Source: CAYVQE01 sp964633205 (lineage in GTDB: Bacteria; Myxococcota; B64-G9). From it: a DNA stretch of 27,784 nt. Within the stretch, counting starts at the first letter, position 1. Each line of letters starts with the position of its first letter. The stretch is taken from contig CAZWFN010000077.1 in NCBI GenBank assembly GCA_964633205.1, forward strand, positions 1-27,784, read 5' to 3'. The position numbers were made by a program, and so were the translations under genes. Of the stretch, positions 6,590 to 14,756 are shown in pieces. The notes below the pieces were generated by a model, which saw only the letters and a program-made list of their open reading frames with translations, did not search any database and was not told where the DNA came from.

Positions 6590-7167
6590 AGTACAGCCTG
6601 ATCTTCCTGGTCTGCACCTGCGTCGTGGACCCGGCCCTGGGCGCGCTCATCGGCCGGCCCTACCGGCGGGCCGTGTCCGGCATCAAGCACAGCCTGCAGA
6701 CCGTCCTGCGCCGCATCGATCACCGCCGCCCCAGCTACCCGGTCTGGCGCCGCGACTCCCGGCTCGAAATCCCCGCCAGGCTGGACCGCGACCGCGCCCG
6801 CCGCCAGGTGGTCGCCCAGGCCCGCGCCCTGCTCGACACCCCCTACGTCCACGGCGGCGCATCCGCGGCCCAGGTCGACTGCTCCGGCCTGGTCAAGCTG
6901 GTCTACGCCCGCCTCGGCATCCACCTGCCCCACTCGGCCCGCCTGCTGTTCAAGCTGGGCCAGCGCCTCCCCCCGACCCGCCTGCAACCCGGCGACCTGG
7001 TCTTCTTCCACAACAAGTCCGGCCCGGCCAGCCATGTCGGCATCTACACCGACCAAGGCCGCGTCATCCACGCCTCCTCCAGCCGCCGCCGCGTCGTAGA
7101 AGACCCCCTCACCACCGTCAGCCGCCACAACGGCTACACCGGCGCGGTGAACCTGCTGGGCAAATGA
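6571..7167 (+). CDS. NlpC/P60-family cysteine peptidase, 198 aa
   Basis: NlpC/P60 enzymes cut peptidoglycan stem peptides or related amide bonds. Here residues 4-20 form a hydrophobic signal or anchor (LRFILKYSLIFLVCTCVV) with Cys residues that could serve lipidation. A basic linker (30-75) leads to the catalytic domain at about 78-195. C104 in VDCSGLV is the nucleophile, H155 in SHVGIY is the base, and H167 in VIHASS is the third catalytic position; all three are intact. The GTG start at 6571 overlaps the preceding gene by 19 bp. As last gene of an operon with two membrane-associated proteins it probably acts in the periplasm. A housekeeping wall-remodelling role is possible, but the isolated operon inside a defence locus makes an accessory role worth considering. 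Confidence 0.85.
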   Translation: MLRFILKYSLIFLVCTCVVDPALGALIGRPYRRAVSGIKHSLQTVLRRIDHRRPSYPVWRRDSRLEIPARLDRDRARRQVVAQARALLDTPYVHGGASAAQVDCSGLVKLVYARLGIHLPHSARLLFKLGQRLPPTRLQPGDLVFFHNKSGPASHVGIYTDQGRVIHASSSRRRVVEDPLTTVSRHNGYTGAVNLLGK

Positions 7168-7193
7168 CCAATGACGGATGTTAACGATATACA

Positions 7194-8600
7194 CTAGAGT
7201 GATTCGAGTCGGCTTCTCACCGTTCTCCTGATTCCCTTAATAAATCGATGTCTTTGCTCATCGAGCGCCCGTTCTGTCTTTGTCTGGAACAACTGCTTGA
7301 CTCCCGGGGAAATATCTTTATCCCTTATTTTTTTACGCACAAAGCGCTGCAAATCATCCTTGCCCTTCAGAAGCAGCCACAAAGCTGCGCCGCCGCCGAG
7401 AATCAAACCAAGCGGCCCAGAAGCGATGACGGCAGTTCCTCCACCACCACAAATGGCAGCCACTATCGTCGTGATGATGGCACCGATGATGATTGTCAAT
7501 TGGTCTGCCACCCCGTCCGCCAGCCCTTCGCATACCTCATCCACAGCCAAGGAACCCCGGCCCCCTCCTCTAACATTGACACCCGCCTGCGAAAAAACTC
7601 TGCGAATCTCCACCTCAACGGATGGCATCGCCTCCTCGACCCGCCTTTTCATCGTATGCTCGAGTTGCCTCATGGAGCTATGTTGCTGGAACCAAGCGTT
7701 CACCACGCTCTCGACTTGTTCATGCCATATCCTACGAGAAACGACATTCGCACACTCTCTCTCGATCTCGTCTTTCTTCTCCTTAGTTATTTTCGAAGCT
7801 GGGGTCAATTCGATCGCTTGCTCGTATTCTTCTGTTCTGCCGTGGACCTGTACATTCGAACTTTCATCGCGGCTGGCTCCGGTGTCTTCAATACTCGAAC
7901 CCGCATTGGCGCTTTGCTGGATCATCCACATGTGCTCATCATCCTCTTCGTGCTGCCTGTTCTCCTGATCAGAATAGGCGCAATCGTTACCTTCCAGCGT
8001 TCTATGCGGGCAAATCGTCGCCATTATGATTTCCGCCTGGTCATGATAGATTTCGCTCTTGAAAACAGTTGGAAAATACTCTAGTGCGCAAGAAAGCTCT
8101 GTTGGGCTCTGTAGAGTCTGCATAGTGATTATCTGCCGTTCATTGATGGCACCCAGCAAAGTTGCAACCGATGCCCTGTCATTACCATCTCTATTCAACC
8201 AAAGAACCCCTGCGGCGAGTGGAAAACGTAGGCCTCGCTCTCCAACCAGCTCCCCCTGTCTCTCCAGCAGTGACTTGACTGCGAACATATTACCTCGAGC
8301 CTGCCTAAGCGGATGCTGCAATGTCTTGACTTGCCCATCGCCCAAACGTACTGAAACACGGTGGCCATCGCTACCAATGACATGCCTCCAATTCTTAGCC
8401 TCGAAGACAATCACCGAGCCAAAAGGAGAGACAACTACGAAATCCGGGAACAGGGCAGTGCCATCATCCCGCGGAATACGGGGCTCATAAGCAATATGGA
8501 AGTCGTCAGGCAATTCATAAAACGACTCATACGCAATATGCTCGAGGCTTCGCTGCTGAACGAACTGCCGAGGGAACGAATCTGGATACATCCTGGCCAT
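7194..8600 (-). CDS. NERD-domain nuclease-like protein with C-terminal membrane hairpin, 468 aa
   Basis: The N-terminal ~200 residues match the NERD (nuclease-related) domain of the PD-(D/E)XK superfamily. PD at 52-53 is followed by a beta-hairpin and VFEAKNW with E67-x-K69, so the active site is intact. Residues about 205-260 are a polar linker. A helical region with coiled-coil character follows (about 265-350). Two hydrophobic helices (about 363-385 and 393-411) surround a GGGG turn, with a basic tail after them. The likely start (ATG 8600) has GGAG 7-10 nt upstream. It lies 48 bp after the dual-HEPN gene on the same strand and converges with the NlpC/P60 gene. Codon use is clearly more A/T-rich than its neighbours, hinting at recent transfer. 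A membrane-tethered nuclease effector is a reasonable inference; no CARF-like sensor is seen. Confidence 0.8.
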   Translation of the reverse strand: MARMYPDSFPRQFVQQRSLEHIAYESFYELPDDFHIAYEPRIPRDDGTALFPDFVVVSPFGSVIVFEAKNWRHVIGSDGHRVSVRLGDGQVKTLQHPLRQARGNMFAVKSLLERQGELVGERGLRFPLAAGVLWLNRDGNDRASVATLLGAINERQIITMQTLQSPTELSCALEYFPTVFKSEIYHDQAEIIMATICPHRTLEGNDCAYSDQENRQHEEDDEHMWMIQQSANAGSSIEDTGASRDESSNVQVHGRTEEYEQAIELTPASKITKEKKDEIERECANVVSRRIWHEQVESVVNAWFQQHSSMRQLEHTMKRRVEEAMPSVEVEIRRVFSQAGVNVRGGGRGSLAVDEVCEGLADGVADQLTIIIGAIITTIVAAICGGGGTAVIASGPLGLILGGGAALWLLLKGKDDLQRFVRKKIRDKDISPGVKQLFQTKTERALDEQRHRFIKGIRRTVRSRLESL

Positions 8601-8648
8601 GTGGGCTCCATTCTGGATCTATATTCAATTTTCAATTATCTGTGGAAT

Positions 8649-11081
8649 CTACCTGGTTCGGATTTCAGATCTGATATACTCGACAACCGGTCCGGAAGCT
8701 CCGCCTCGTTGCGATTGCTCGATCCGTCGGACCTCGTCGCGCAATAGGTACTCCATGGGGCCCCGGCGCAGCCTGTTGCACAACTCTCGGGCGGATATTC
8801 GCTCGCCGGTTCTGCGGAAGAAGCACTCCGGCCTTCTCGGATCGACGATCCAGAACAGCGGGCCGTCCTTGACCAGCCACGGCCGCTCGAGCGGGAGGTT
8901 CCCCTGCGGGGTGGCCAGCTCCGGCCTTCCGCCGCTGGTCTTGACCGTCCAGGTGTCGAGGCCGATGGACCGGTGGAACGACTGCAGCAAGCCAAGGGCA
9001 CCATCCGCCCAGGCGATGAGCCTCTCCAGCCGCCGGTAGTTTAGTTCATGCTGAAAGCGGTTGCGGATCCGCCTGAACTCGTGCATCTGCTCGAGCCCGG
9101 CCCGAAGCCTCACGACCAGCTCACGGCATTGGGCCGGTGCTTCGGTCAGCAGCGCATCGAGATGGGCAGCCGGGTTGGGAACGAAGTCGGCCGGCTCCTG
9201 CCCGACCACCGAGGCGAGCGCAGCCCGAATGGCCTCCAGCGCCCAGTTGTGGCAACGGCAAGCCTCGAGCAGCGCCTCGAATCCACCGATATCCTCGAAG
9301 GCAAAGACCTCGTCCAGTACGCGCAGGCGGGCCGGTCTTGCGCTGCGGTCCTCTTCAGGAGCCGGCGACGGAACCGATATGCAGGTGGGCGGGGCCGGGA
9401 CCGGCGCGGTGCACCGAAGCCTGGTGGAGGTTTCATCGCGCTTCAACCATAGGAGTGCATCGGTGCTGTGCCCGACCTGCGGGTAGGGCTCCGTGGCCTG
9501 CTCTGAGAGGTCGGCCGGTCTCAACCAATGACAACCGGCCCCGGCGGCGTCCGGCCGCGGTATCCGGATGGGGTGCGGAAAGGGCATCAACCCCATCTCG
9601 ATCAACGCCTCCTGGATCCCGCCCCGGGCACCTGCGGCGGGCAAGGCAGGGATCACGCCGAGCCCTTGCCTGCTCAAGCCGACGACCAGATCCAGCGCAT
9701 GCCCGAGCGCCTGGTCGAGGTGCTCCTGGTCGGGGGGCTGGTAGCGGTGAAAGAGCGCATTTCTGAGCTGCATCATGGCGGTGAGCGAACCGAGCACGTC
9801 GCTTCCGTCCTCGTCATCGCTGTCGGGCTCGCGGGTCAGATCCCGCAACAGGTCGACCTTGTCCCCGAAGGTCAATCGGCGCCGAGGGGCCTGAGCACCT
9901 GCTCGCTCCAGCTCTTGCCCTTGGCCCAACACGTCAATTAGCCGCCTCACGTCGCACTCATGCCGATCGAGCAAGAGGTGGCAGGCGACCTCCGCCATTC
10001 GGGACAGAGCGTCGATGCAGCGCTGCCGATCGTTCTGGATGTAGGCGATGCGCGACAACTCGCACCACTCGGCCATGGGGGCCGGCAGCTCATTGATCTT
10101 GGAGTGCAGCCTGACGCCCGCCCTGGCGCTGTACAGGTGGAGACCGGCCTCACGGCGGATCGAAGCCGCGGTCGCGTCGTCTTCGTCCTCGCCTTCGCTC
10201 GAGCCAGGCTCATCGACCGACAGGTTTCCGTACTGTTCCGCATGCCCTTGGGCGCACCGGTGGTGCACCAGCGATCCGACCCAGTGCAGCAAGGCGGCCT
10301 CGGAACGCTCCGATTCGGGCAGCGCAGCCCCGTGGGACTCCAGGTAGCGCTCGTACCAGTACTCGACGGCTAGCGGAACGCCGGACTCGAGCTCGGCGGT
10401 CAACAGGCCCGCGAGTAGGAAGGGCTGCAGGTCCGCTTCGTAAGTTCGCGCCGCCCGTGCCTCGAACTCGCCCGGCCTGGATCCGCTGGACCGCGCCAAC
10501 AAGACATCCCCTGCCAGCAGCTGGTCGCGCTGGCAGAGCATGACCCGGTACTCCCCGGTGAGCAACGAGGCGGGGCCGTACAAGGGGCGGGCCACGAGCG
10601 CTTCGCCGCTGCCCGGCCACGGCTCCGGGCCGGGCACCTGATCGAGCCGCTTAGCGAAAACCCTCGCGCCGCCGAAGGACTCGCCCCGGTGCGGTCGCTC
10701 CGGCCGGATGAATTCAAACGTTTCAAGATCGACGCCGTCTTTCCAGAACAGGCACAGACGCGGCTGTGGGACGGCGCCGGGCGCGCGGGAATATACCGCG
10801 ATCGTCGCATCCTCATAGCGACAGATGGCGACAGGTGAGAACCCGGCGATGCTGCGCCATTTCCAGGCATCCCCGTCATGCCATCCCGTGAGCAGCGCCC
10901 GGGCCGAGCGCTTCGGCCTCGACGGGGAACAGGTGCTCAGACCGCTGGGGGCGCTTTCCGCCAGGCCAAATCCAGCGAGCTGAGCCTTCACCTCCTTGGC
11001 GAGAGGGTGATTCCGGCCCTGGTAGGAGCGTTTCGAAAACCCGCAGAAGCGGAGGAAAGCGCCCAGGTCCGCTGTGCTCAT
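8649..11081 (-). CDS. Large protein with two HEPN-like motifs, 810 aa
   Basis: Two R-x4-H motifs are present, each in a helical setting: R440-NALF-H445 (MMQLRNALFHRY) and R673-NRFQ-H678 (FRRIRNRFQHEL). HEPN RNases act as dimers of such sites, so this chain may fold into an internal pair. Residues 1-270 are a mixed region with no family I recognise. Residues 275-300 are very acidic (SSEGEDEDD), as is the stretch just before the first HEPN motif (PDSDDEDGSD). A C-terminal ~110-residue beta-rich region follows the second HEPN. I prefer the ATG at 11081 (MSTADLGAFL); a TTG five codons upstream is possible. It begins 37 bp after the last small gene of the cas operon, so it is probably co-transcribed with cas10. 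It has neither the size nor a visible CARF domain of Csm6/Csx1, so it would be a new type III-associated HEPN protein if the link is real. Confidence 0.72.
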   Translation of the reverse strand: MSTADLGAFLRFCGFSKRSYQGRNHPLAKEVKAQLAGFGLAESAPSGLSTCSPSRPKRSARALLTGWHDGDAWKWRSIAGFSPVAICRYEDATIAVYSRAPGAVPQPRLCLFWKDGVDLETFEFIRPERPHRGESFGGARVFAKRLDQVPGPEPWPGSGEALVARPLYGPASLLTGEYRVMLCQRDQLLAGDVLLARSSGSRPGEFEARAARTYEADLQPFLLAGLLTAELESGVPLAVEYWYERYLESHGAALPESERSEAALLHWVGSLVHHRCAQGHAEQYGNLSVDEPGSSEGEDEDDATAASIRREAGLHLYSARAGVRLHSKINELPAPMAEWCELSRIAYIQNDRQRCIDALSRMAEVACHLLLDRHECDVRRLIDVLGQGQELERAGAQAPRRRLTFGDKVDLLRDLTREPDSDDEDGSDVLGSLTAMMQLRNALFHRYQPPDQEHLDQALGHALDLVVGLSRQGLGVIPALPAAGARGGIQEALIEMGLMPFPHPIRIPRPDAAGAGCHWLRPADLSEQATEPYPQVGHSTDALLWLKRDETSTRLRCTAPVPAPPTCISVPSPAPEEDRSARPARLRVLDEVFAFEDIGGFEALLEACRCHNWALEAIRAALASVVGQEPADFVPNPAAHLDALLTEAPAQCRELVVRLRAGLEQMHEFRRIRNRFQHELNYRRLERLIAWADGALGLLQSFHRSIGLDTWTVKTSGGRPELATPQGNLPLERPWLVKDGPLFWIVDPRRPECFFRRTGERISARELCNRLRRGPMEYLLRDEVRRIEQSQRGGASGPVVEYIRSEIRTR

Positions 11082-11118
11082 GGCCCGGCCCGGCAAGGAG
11101 GCGTCTTCGCCCCGGCTG

Positions 11119-11535
11119 TCAGCGGCGCCGGCCGCGGTTGGGGCCGCGGTGGGGTCGGCTCTGGTTGAATCCGCCGGCGCTGCGCGAGGTCTCGATCTGC
11201 AGCATCCGGTTGAGCCAGCCGAAGCGCCACAGCACCACCGCGGCCTGCCGGGTGTCCTGAGCCAGCTTGTCGAAGGTGTCTACCGCCAGCTCGGTGTAGG
11301 TACGGGTGCGCCGGCTGCGGTTGCCCAGGTCGCGGGTGGTCCGCAGGATGGCGGCCATCTGCTTGGTCTTCTTCAGATCGCGGTAGGTCTCCAGGTGGGT
11401 GCGGATCTTGCTCAGCTCCGGCTTGAAGCCGGTGATGCGGCCTCGCTCCTGCTCGACCTTGGCGGCGACCTGCTTGCCGATCGCCTGTACCTTGGCGAGC
11501 TCCTGGGCGATCTGCTTGGGGTTCATGTCTCTCAT
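11119..11535 (-). CDS. Small basic helical protein of the cas operon, 138 aa
   Basis: This is an all-helical protein of about the size of type III small subunits (Cas11). Residues 1-60 form a long amphipathic helix rich in K/Q/E. Residues 80-115 (YTELAVDTFDKLAQ...VLWRFGWLNRML) are a more hydrophobic helical pair. The last 20 residues are an Arg/Gly-rich tail ending PHRGPNRGRRR. The start ATG (11535) overlaps the stop of the preceding Cas7 gene as TGATG; a GTG one codon earlier is possible. The position at the end of the RAMP series fits a structural subunit or an RNA-binding accessory such as Csx19, but the sequence did not allow a firm match. A second small protein in the same operon (14320-14745) is the better Cas11 candidate. 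Confidence 0.7.
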   Translation of the reverse strand: MRDMNPKQIAQELAKVQAIGKQVAAKVEQERGRITGFKPELSKIRTHLETYRDLKKTKQMAAILRTTRDLGNRSRRTRTYTELAVDTFDKLAQDTRQAAVVLWRFGWLNRMLQIETSRSAGGFNQSRPHRGPNRGRRR

Positions 11536-12470
11536 CACCAGCCGTCCTTGTGCATGGTCGCTCGCGTCACGGCCAGGGCCTGCTGCTGCTGCTCATCGAG
11601 CCGCGACTCGGCCTGCTGGCACAGCTCGCCGATCCAGCGCTCGAGCGCCTCGCCCGCCAGCGGTTCGGCCTTGCCACCGCCGCCGTAGCGCTCCTTGGGA
11701 TCCAGCTTGTTCAGGGCCCGCGGCACCAGCCGCACCGCGCCGATGCCGCCGTGCTTGCCGCCGCCGAACCGCGGCGTAAAGCTGCGATCCAGGCCCATGC
11801 TCAGCAATAGCAGCCCCAGCTCCGCCTCGGTCACGTTTTCGAACCACAGCCCGCCGTAGAGCTTGCTGCCCTGGGCCAGTACGCCGTAGTAGGTGTTCTT
11901 GACGCCCTCGATGTCCGGATGCGGCCGGCCGTAGATCCGGCGCCCCTTCTCGAGCCGCGGAGGGTAGGCGGTGGGCAGCCTGGTCAGGCCGAAGGCGACC
12001 GGGTCCTTGGGATCGTCGATGAACTCGTCGAAGCCGGCCCGGCCGAGGTAGCCCAGGCTGCCGAACAGGCTGCAGGCCGGGCACAGCCTGTTGGGCTGCT
12101 CGCATCTCCCATCCAAGGGGCAGGACGAGCTCAGCGCCTCGTAGAGCGAGCGGATCGGCCCCTTGAGGCCGGCGCCGGGCAGGCAGTCGCGGTTTTTGGC
12201 CGTGGACACGATGTCGAGGTAGAGCCGGTTCTGATCGGGCAGCTTGTCCACGGTGCCGGTGCCCATGTGCACCGCGCCCAGCACCTCGGCCCTCAATTCG
12301 AGCCGGCCGCTGAGCCGCCCGGCCTGGTAGCGGTCGTGCGCCACGGCCGAGCTGTTGCGGTCGGCCCTCGAAGCGACCGGCAGGCCCTTGTAGTTGGACG
12401 GGACGGTGTTGCCGCGACCGCCGCCGCCGGGGCCCCGGCCGCCGCCTCTGCCGCCGGGCCCCGGGCTCAT
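11535..12470 (-). CDS. Cas7-type RAMP protein with RGG-like N-terminus, 311 aa
   Basis: The RAMP/Cas7 fold is shown by CLPGAGLKGPIRSLYEAL (96-113), the loop-helix element conserved in Csm3/Csm5/Cmr-type proteins. A zinc-binding set follows (C123, C130, C133 and neighbours, ending CPACSLFGS), then a glycine-rich loop GGGKHGGIG near residue 240. Residues 1-20 are almost only Gly, Pro and Arg, which is unusual for this family. The Asp that cleaves target RNA in Csm3 has no clear equivalent, so this may be a structural or capping Cas7. The start overlaps the preceding cas7 stop (ATGA) and the end overlaps the next gene. It forms part of the type III backbone on the crRNA. Confidence 0.85.
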   Translation of the reverse strand: MSPGPGGRGGGRGPGGGGRGNTVPSNYKGLPVASRADRNSSAVAHDRYQAGRLSGRLELRAEVLGAVHMGTGTVDKLPDQNRLYLDIVSTAKNRDCLPGAGLKGPIRSLYEALSSSCPLDGRCEQPNRLCPACSLFGSLGYLGRAGFDEFIDDPKDPVAFGLTRLPTAYPPRLEKGRRIYGRPHPDIEGVKNTYYGVLAQGSKLYGGLWFENVTEAELGLLLLSMGLDRSFTPRFGGGKHGGIGAVRLVPRALNKLDPKERYGGGGKAEPLAGEALERWIGELCQQAESRLDEQQQQALAVTRATMHKDGW

Positions 12471-13429
12471 GACGCGCCTCCGGCCGCCAGGCCCGGGTCG
12501 GCCAGAAAGGCCTGCCAGGGCTCGTCCAGGGCCTGCTCCAGGGCCGGGACCTCACCGGCAGCGAGCTCCAGGCGCATGAACAGGCCGCGCAGGCCGGCCC
12601 GCTTCAGCAGCGCCTCGTCCAGCGACGCGTGGTCCGCCTCCGCCGCGGCCAGGCCGTACTCCCCGGCCAGCTTCGGCGCCAGCTTGCCGAGCCCCGGCAG
12701 GTGCGGGCCCGGTCGGCCGCCGGCCTTGGGCGCCCAGTCCAGCACGACCCGATCGATGGTACAGCCCACCCGGCCCATGCCGCGGCTCTTGCCCGAGCCG
12801 AGGCGGATGAAACCCTCGTCCAGGTCGCGCAGCACGTGGAGCAAGAGCCTGAGCTGCCAGAGCTGAAAGTTGACCAGGCTGATCTCGGTGTGGAAGCGAC
12901 CGCGTTCGAGCACCTCCATGTCGTACAGCGCCCCGCGCTTGGTGCCCCCGGTCTTGCGGTCGATGGCCACGCCGGTGCGGGTGCGCAGCCAGCCCAGCTC
13001 CTCGACCGCCTCGAGCGCCTGTTCCCGATCGGCCTCCGCCGGCCAGGGGTAGGCGTCGGCGAACAGGCAGCGCCCGGCCGATGTCATCGAGCCGAATGTG
13101 CGGCAGGCGGCGCACTGGGCCTGGTAGCGCTTGGCCCCGCTCGACTTCTTGTGCTCCTGCTGGTCCATGCAGCCCGATTTGGTATTGAACAGGTCGCAGC
13201 ACTTGCGCTCCATGGCGTGCAGGATGCGCTCGGCCTGGGAGCGGATCACGCCCTTGATGCTGGCGCCGGGCAGGTAGACCGTCTCCACCCCCAGGCCGTG
13301 GGTGGTGCGCACCCACTCCAGGTCGGGATGGCTGGGGTCGATGTTGTACTGCCCGGAGCGGATCAGCACCGGCCCCCGGGGCTCGATGACCAGGTGAAGG
13401 CTGGCGCGGTTGGTCTGCAGCTTATGCAT
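12467..13429 (-). CDS. Cas7-type RAMP protein, 320 aa
   Basis: A Cas7 backbone protein. VYLPGASIKGVIRSQAERIL (51-70) is the RAMP signature. Cys pairs around CCDLF (77-78), SGCMD (87) and CAACRTFGS probably bind zinc, and GSGKSRGMGRV is the C-terminal glycine-rich loop. D36 in HPDLEWVR is a candidate catalytic Asp, being placed like the Csm3 active Asp before the LPG-S-KG element. I take the ATG at 13429 (MHKLQTNRAS), which overlaps the stop of the csm3-like gene by 8 bp; the frame is open further 5' but only in the shadow of that gene. The stop overlaps the next RAMP start by 4 bp. Different Cas7 genes in series, each probably used once in the complex, is the pattern of type III-D rather than III-A/B. 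Confidence 0.87.
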   Translation of the reverse strand: MHKLQTNRASLHLVIEPRGPVLIRSGQYNIDPSHPDLEWVRTTHGLGVETVYLPGASIKGVIRSQAERILHAMERKCCDLFNTKSGCMDQQEHKKSSGAKRYQAQCAACRTFGSMTSAGRCLFADAYPWPAEADREQALEAVEELGWLRTRTGVAIDRKTGGTKRGALYDMEVLERGRFHTEISLVNFQLWQLRLLLHVLRDLDEGFIRLGSGKSRGMGRVGCTIDRVVLDWAPKAGGRPGPHLPGLGKLAPKLAGEYGLAAAEADHASLDEALLKRAGLRGLFMRLELAAGEVPALEQALDEPWQAFLADPGLAAGGAS

Positions 13430-14309
13430 GGTCGCCTCCCGCAAGCCGCCGGCCGAGCTCGGCCAGGGCGTCTTCTTTGAGCCGGGCCCAGTCCGGGGTG
13501 GCACCGTCCTTGCCGGTCAGCATGTCCATGGCGGTCTTCTCGCGCACGGACGCGACGGCGATCTCGACCCGGCCCAGCCCGCGGCTGGCGAAGCCGCCGA
13601 TGCGGGCGTGGCCCTCGTTGAAGGCCTCGATGCCCGCCACCAGCAGCCCGGTGCTCAGCGGTTCCGGATTGTCCAGGACGATCTCGAGCGCGAAGCGCGT
13701 GCCGGCCGGGACCACCTCGTAGTCGTACTTGCCGCCGTCCTTGGCCGTCAGGGTGTCGCGTTCGATGGCCACGCTGTCGCGCACCTCGATGGGGACCGTG
13801 TCGTCGTCCACTGGCAGCAGGGGCAGGTCGGCGAACAGCACCCGACCGCCCAGCTCGTTGTTGCCGAACAGCCGGCACACCGAGCAGGAGTGGTCCCAGG
13901 CCCGGTCGAAATCCAGGTCGCGGTCTTCGGCGGCGCCATTACCGCCCTTGAGCCGCTCGACCCACTTCCTGTCCAGGCAGGCGGTGTTCGCGTCGCGCTT
14001 GCCGTCCCGGTAGGCGTCCTTGCCGCCCTCGGCGAGCGGGTCGCAGGCCCATGGCGTCGCGGGCGGCTCGTCCTCGCTCCACCCGCCCGGCTGGGTGGCC
14101 CCGCGCAGCATGGCCTCGACGGCCGAGCGCAGCGCCCCCTTGAAGCTGGAGCCGGGCAGGTAGGGCAGGCCGCGGCCGTCACGCATGACCGGCAGGTCCG
14201 AGGCGGCGGTGTCGACCGCCCGGTCGGCGCCGACCCGCAGGGCGGTGCGGGCGATCAGCTCGCCGCGCAGGAAGAGTCGTTTCTCGATGGCGGAGAGATC
14301 CTGGCTCAT
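13422..14309 (-). CDS. csm3: Csm3-like Cas7 RAMP, target-RNA cleaving subunit, 295 aa
   Basis: Closest of the RAMPs to Csm3. Residues 36-62 carry ASDLPVMRD followed by LPYLPGSSFKGALRS. In Csm3 the Asp of this element cleaves target RNA at 6-nt intervals, and the corresponding D38 is present. A Cys motif (CSVCRLFGN, about residue 135) and the loop GGFASRGLGRVEI complete the family features. Start ATG 14309 has an AGGGG ribosome-binding site that overlaps the stop of the upstream small-subunit gene 10 bp away. It is 4th in the operon from cas10. I use the symbol for family likeness; strict orthology with III-A Csm3 is not claimed. Confidence 0.88.
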   Translation of the reverse strand: MSQDLSAIEKRLFLRGELIARTALRVGADRAVDTAASDLPVMRDGRGLPYLPGSSFKGALRSAVEAMLRGATQPGGWSEDEPPATPWACDPLAEGGKDAYRDGKRDANTACLDRKWVERLKGGNGAAEDRDLDFDRAWDHSCSVCRLFGNNELGGRVLFADLPLLPVDDDTVPIEVRDSVAIERDTLTAKDGGKYDYEVVPAGTRFALEIVLDNPEPLSTGLLVAGIEAFNEGHARIGGFASRGLGRVEIAVASVREKTAMDMLTGKDGATPDWARLKEDALAELGRRLAGGDHA

Positions 14310-14319
14310 GGCGCTGCCC

Positions 14320-14745
14320 CTATCTCGCTTTCGCTTCCATTTCTTTCTTGGGTACCTTCAAGAACATGTACTTCTTGCGCAAGAAGCCCAGGTACTGCAC
14401 CGCCAACCAGACCTGCAACTCGTCCTGGTCGGCGCCGGCGATGTGCTGCCCCGTATCGGCTATGATCCCCTTGGTGGGATTCAGGCGCTCGAGCAGGTTC
14501 ACGGCGAAGCCCTTCTCCCGGAAGCCCCTTTTTGGGTCGTTATCCCTGGCGGCCTGGTACTCGACGAAGAGCTCGATCTGCTTCAGGCAGCTCGAGCTCT
14601 TGGCGGCGTTGATCAGGTTCGACAGCTTGGTCTTGAAATCCGTACCACCCTCGTGAATCGGGCTTGCTTCGAGCAGCTTCTCGGCGTCCTGGATGAGCCG
14701 GCCGAACTGCTTGCGGGCCTGTTTTTCGGTTCTGGCGTCGATCAT
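14320..14745 (-). CDS. Probable type III small subunit (Cas11/Csm2-like), 141 aa
   Basis: This 141-residue, fully helical and basic protein sits between csx10-like and csm3-like genes, the usual place of the small subunit. The helix QVWLAVQYLGFLRKKYMFLK near the C-terminus is similar in style to the last helix of Csm2. The start ATG (14745) has GAGGGG 8 nt upstream and lies 11 bp after the csx10 stop. The frame is open far upstream, but that part only shadows csx10. Cas11 subunits line the inner face of the complex and contact the target strand. Call based on size, fold and position. Confidence 0.72.
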   Translation of the reverse strand: MIDARTEKQARKQFGRLIQDAEKLLEASPIHEGGTDFKTKLSNLINAAKSSSCLKQIELFVEYQAARDNDPKRGFREKGFAVNLLERLNPTKGIIADTGQHIAGADQDELQVWLAVQYLGFLRKKYMFLKVPKKEMEAKAR

Positions 14746-14756
14746 GGCGATCCCCT

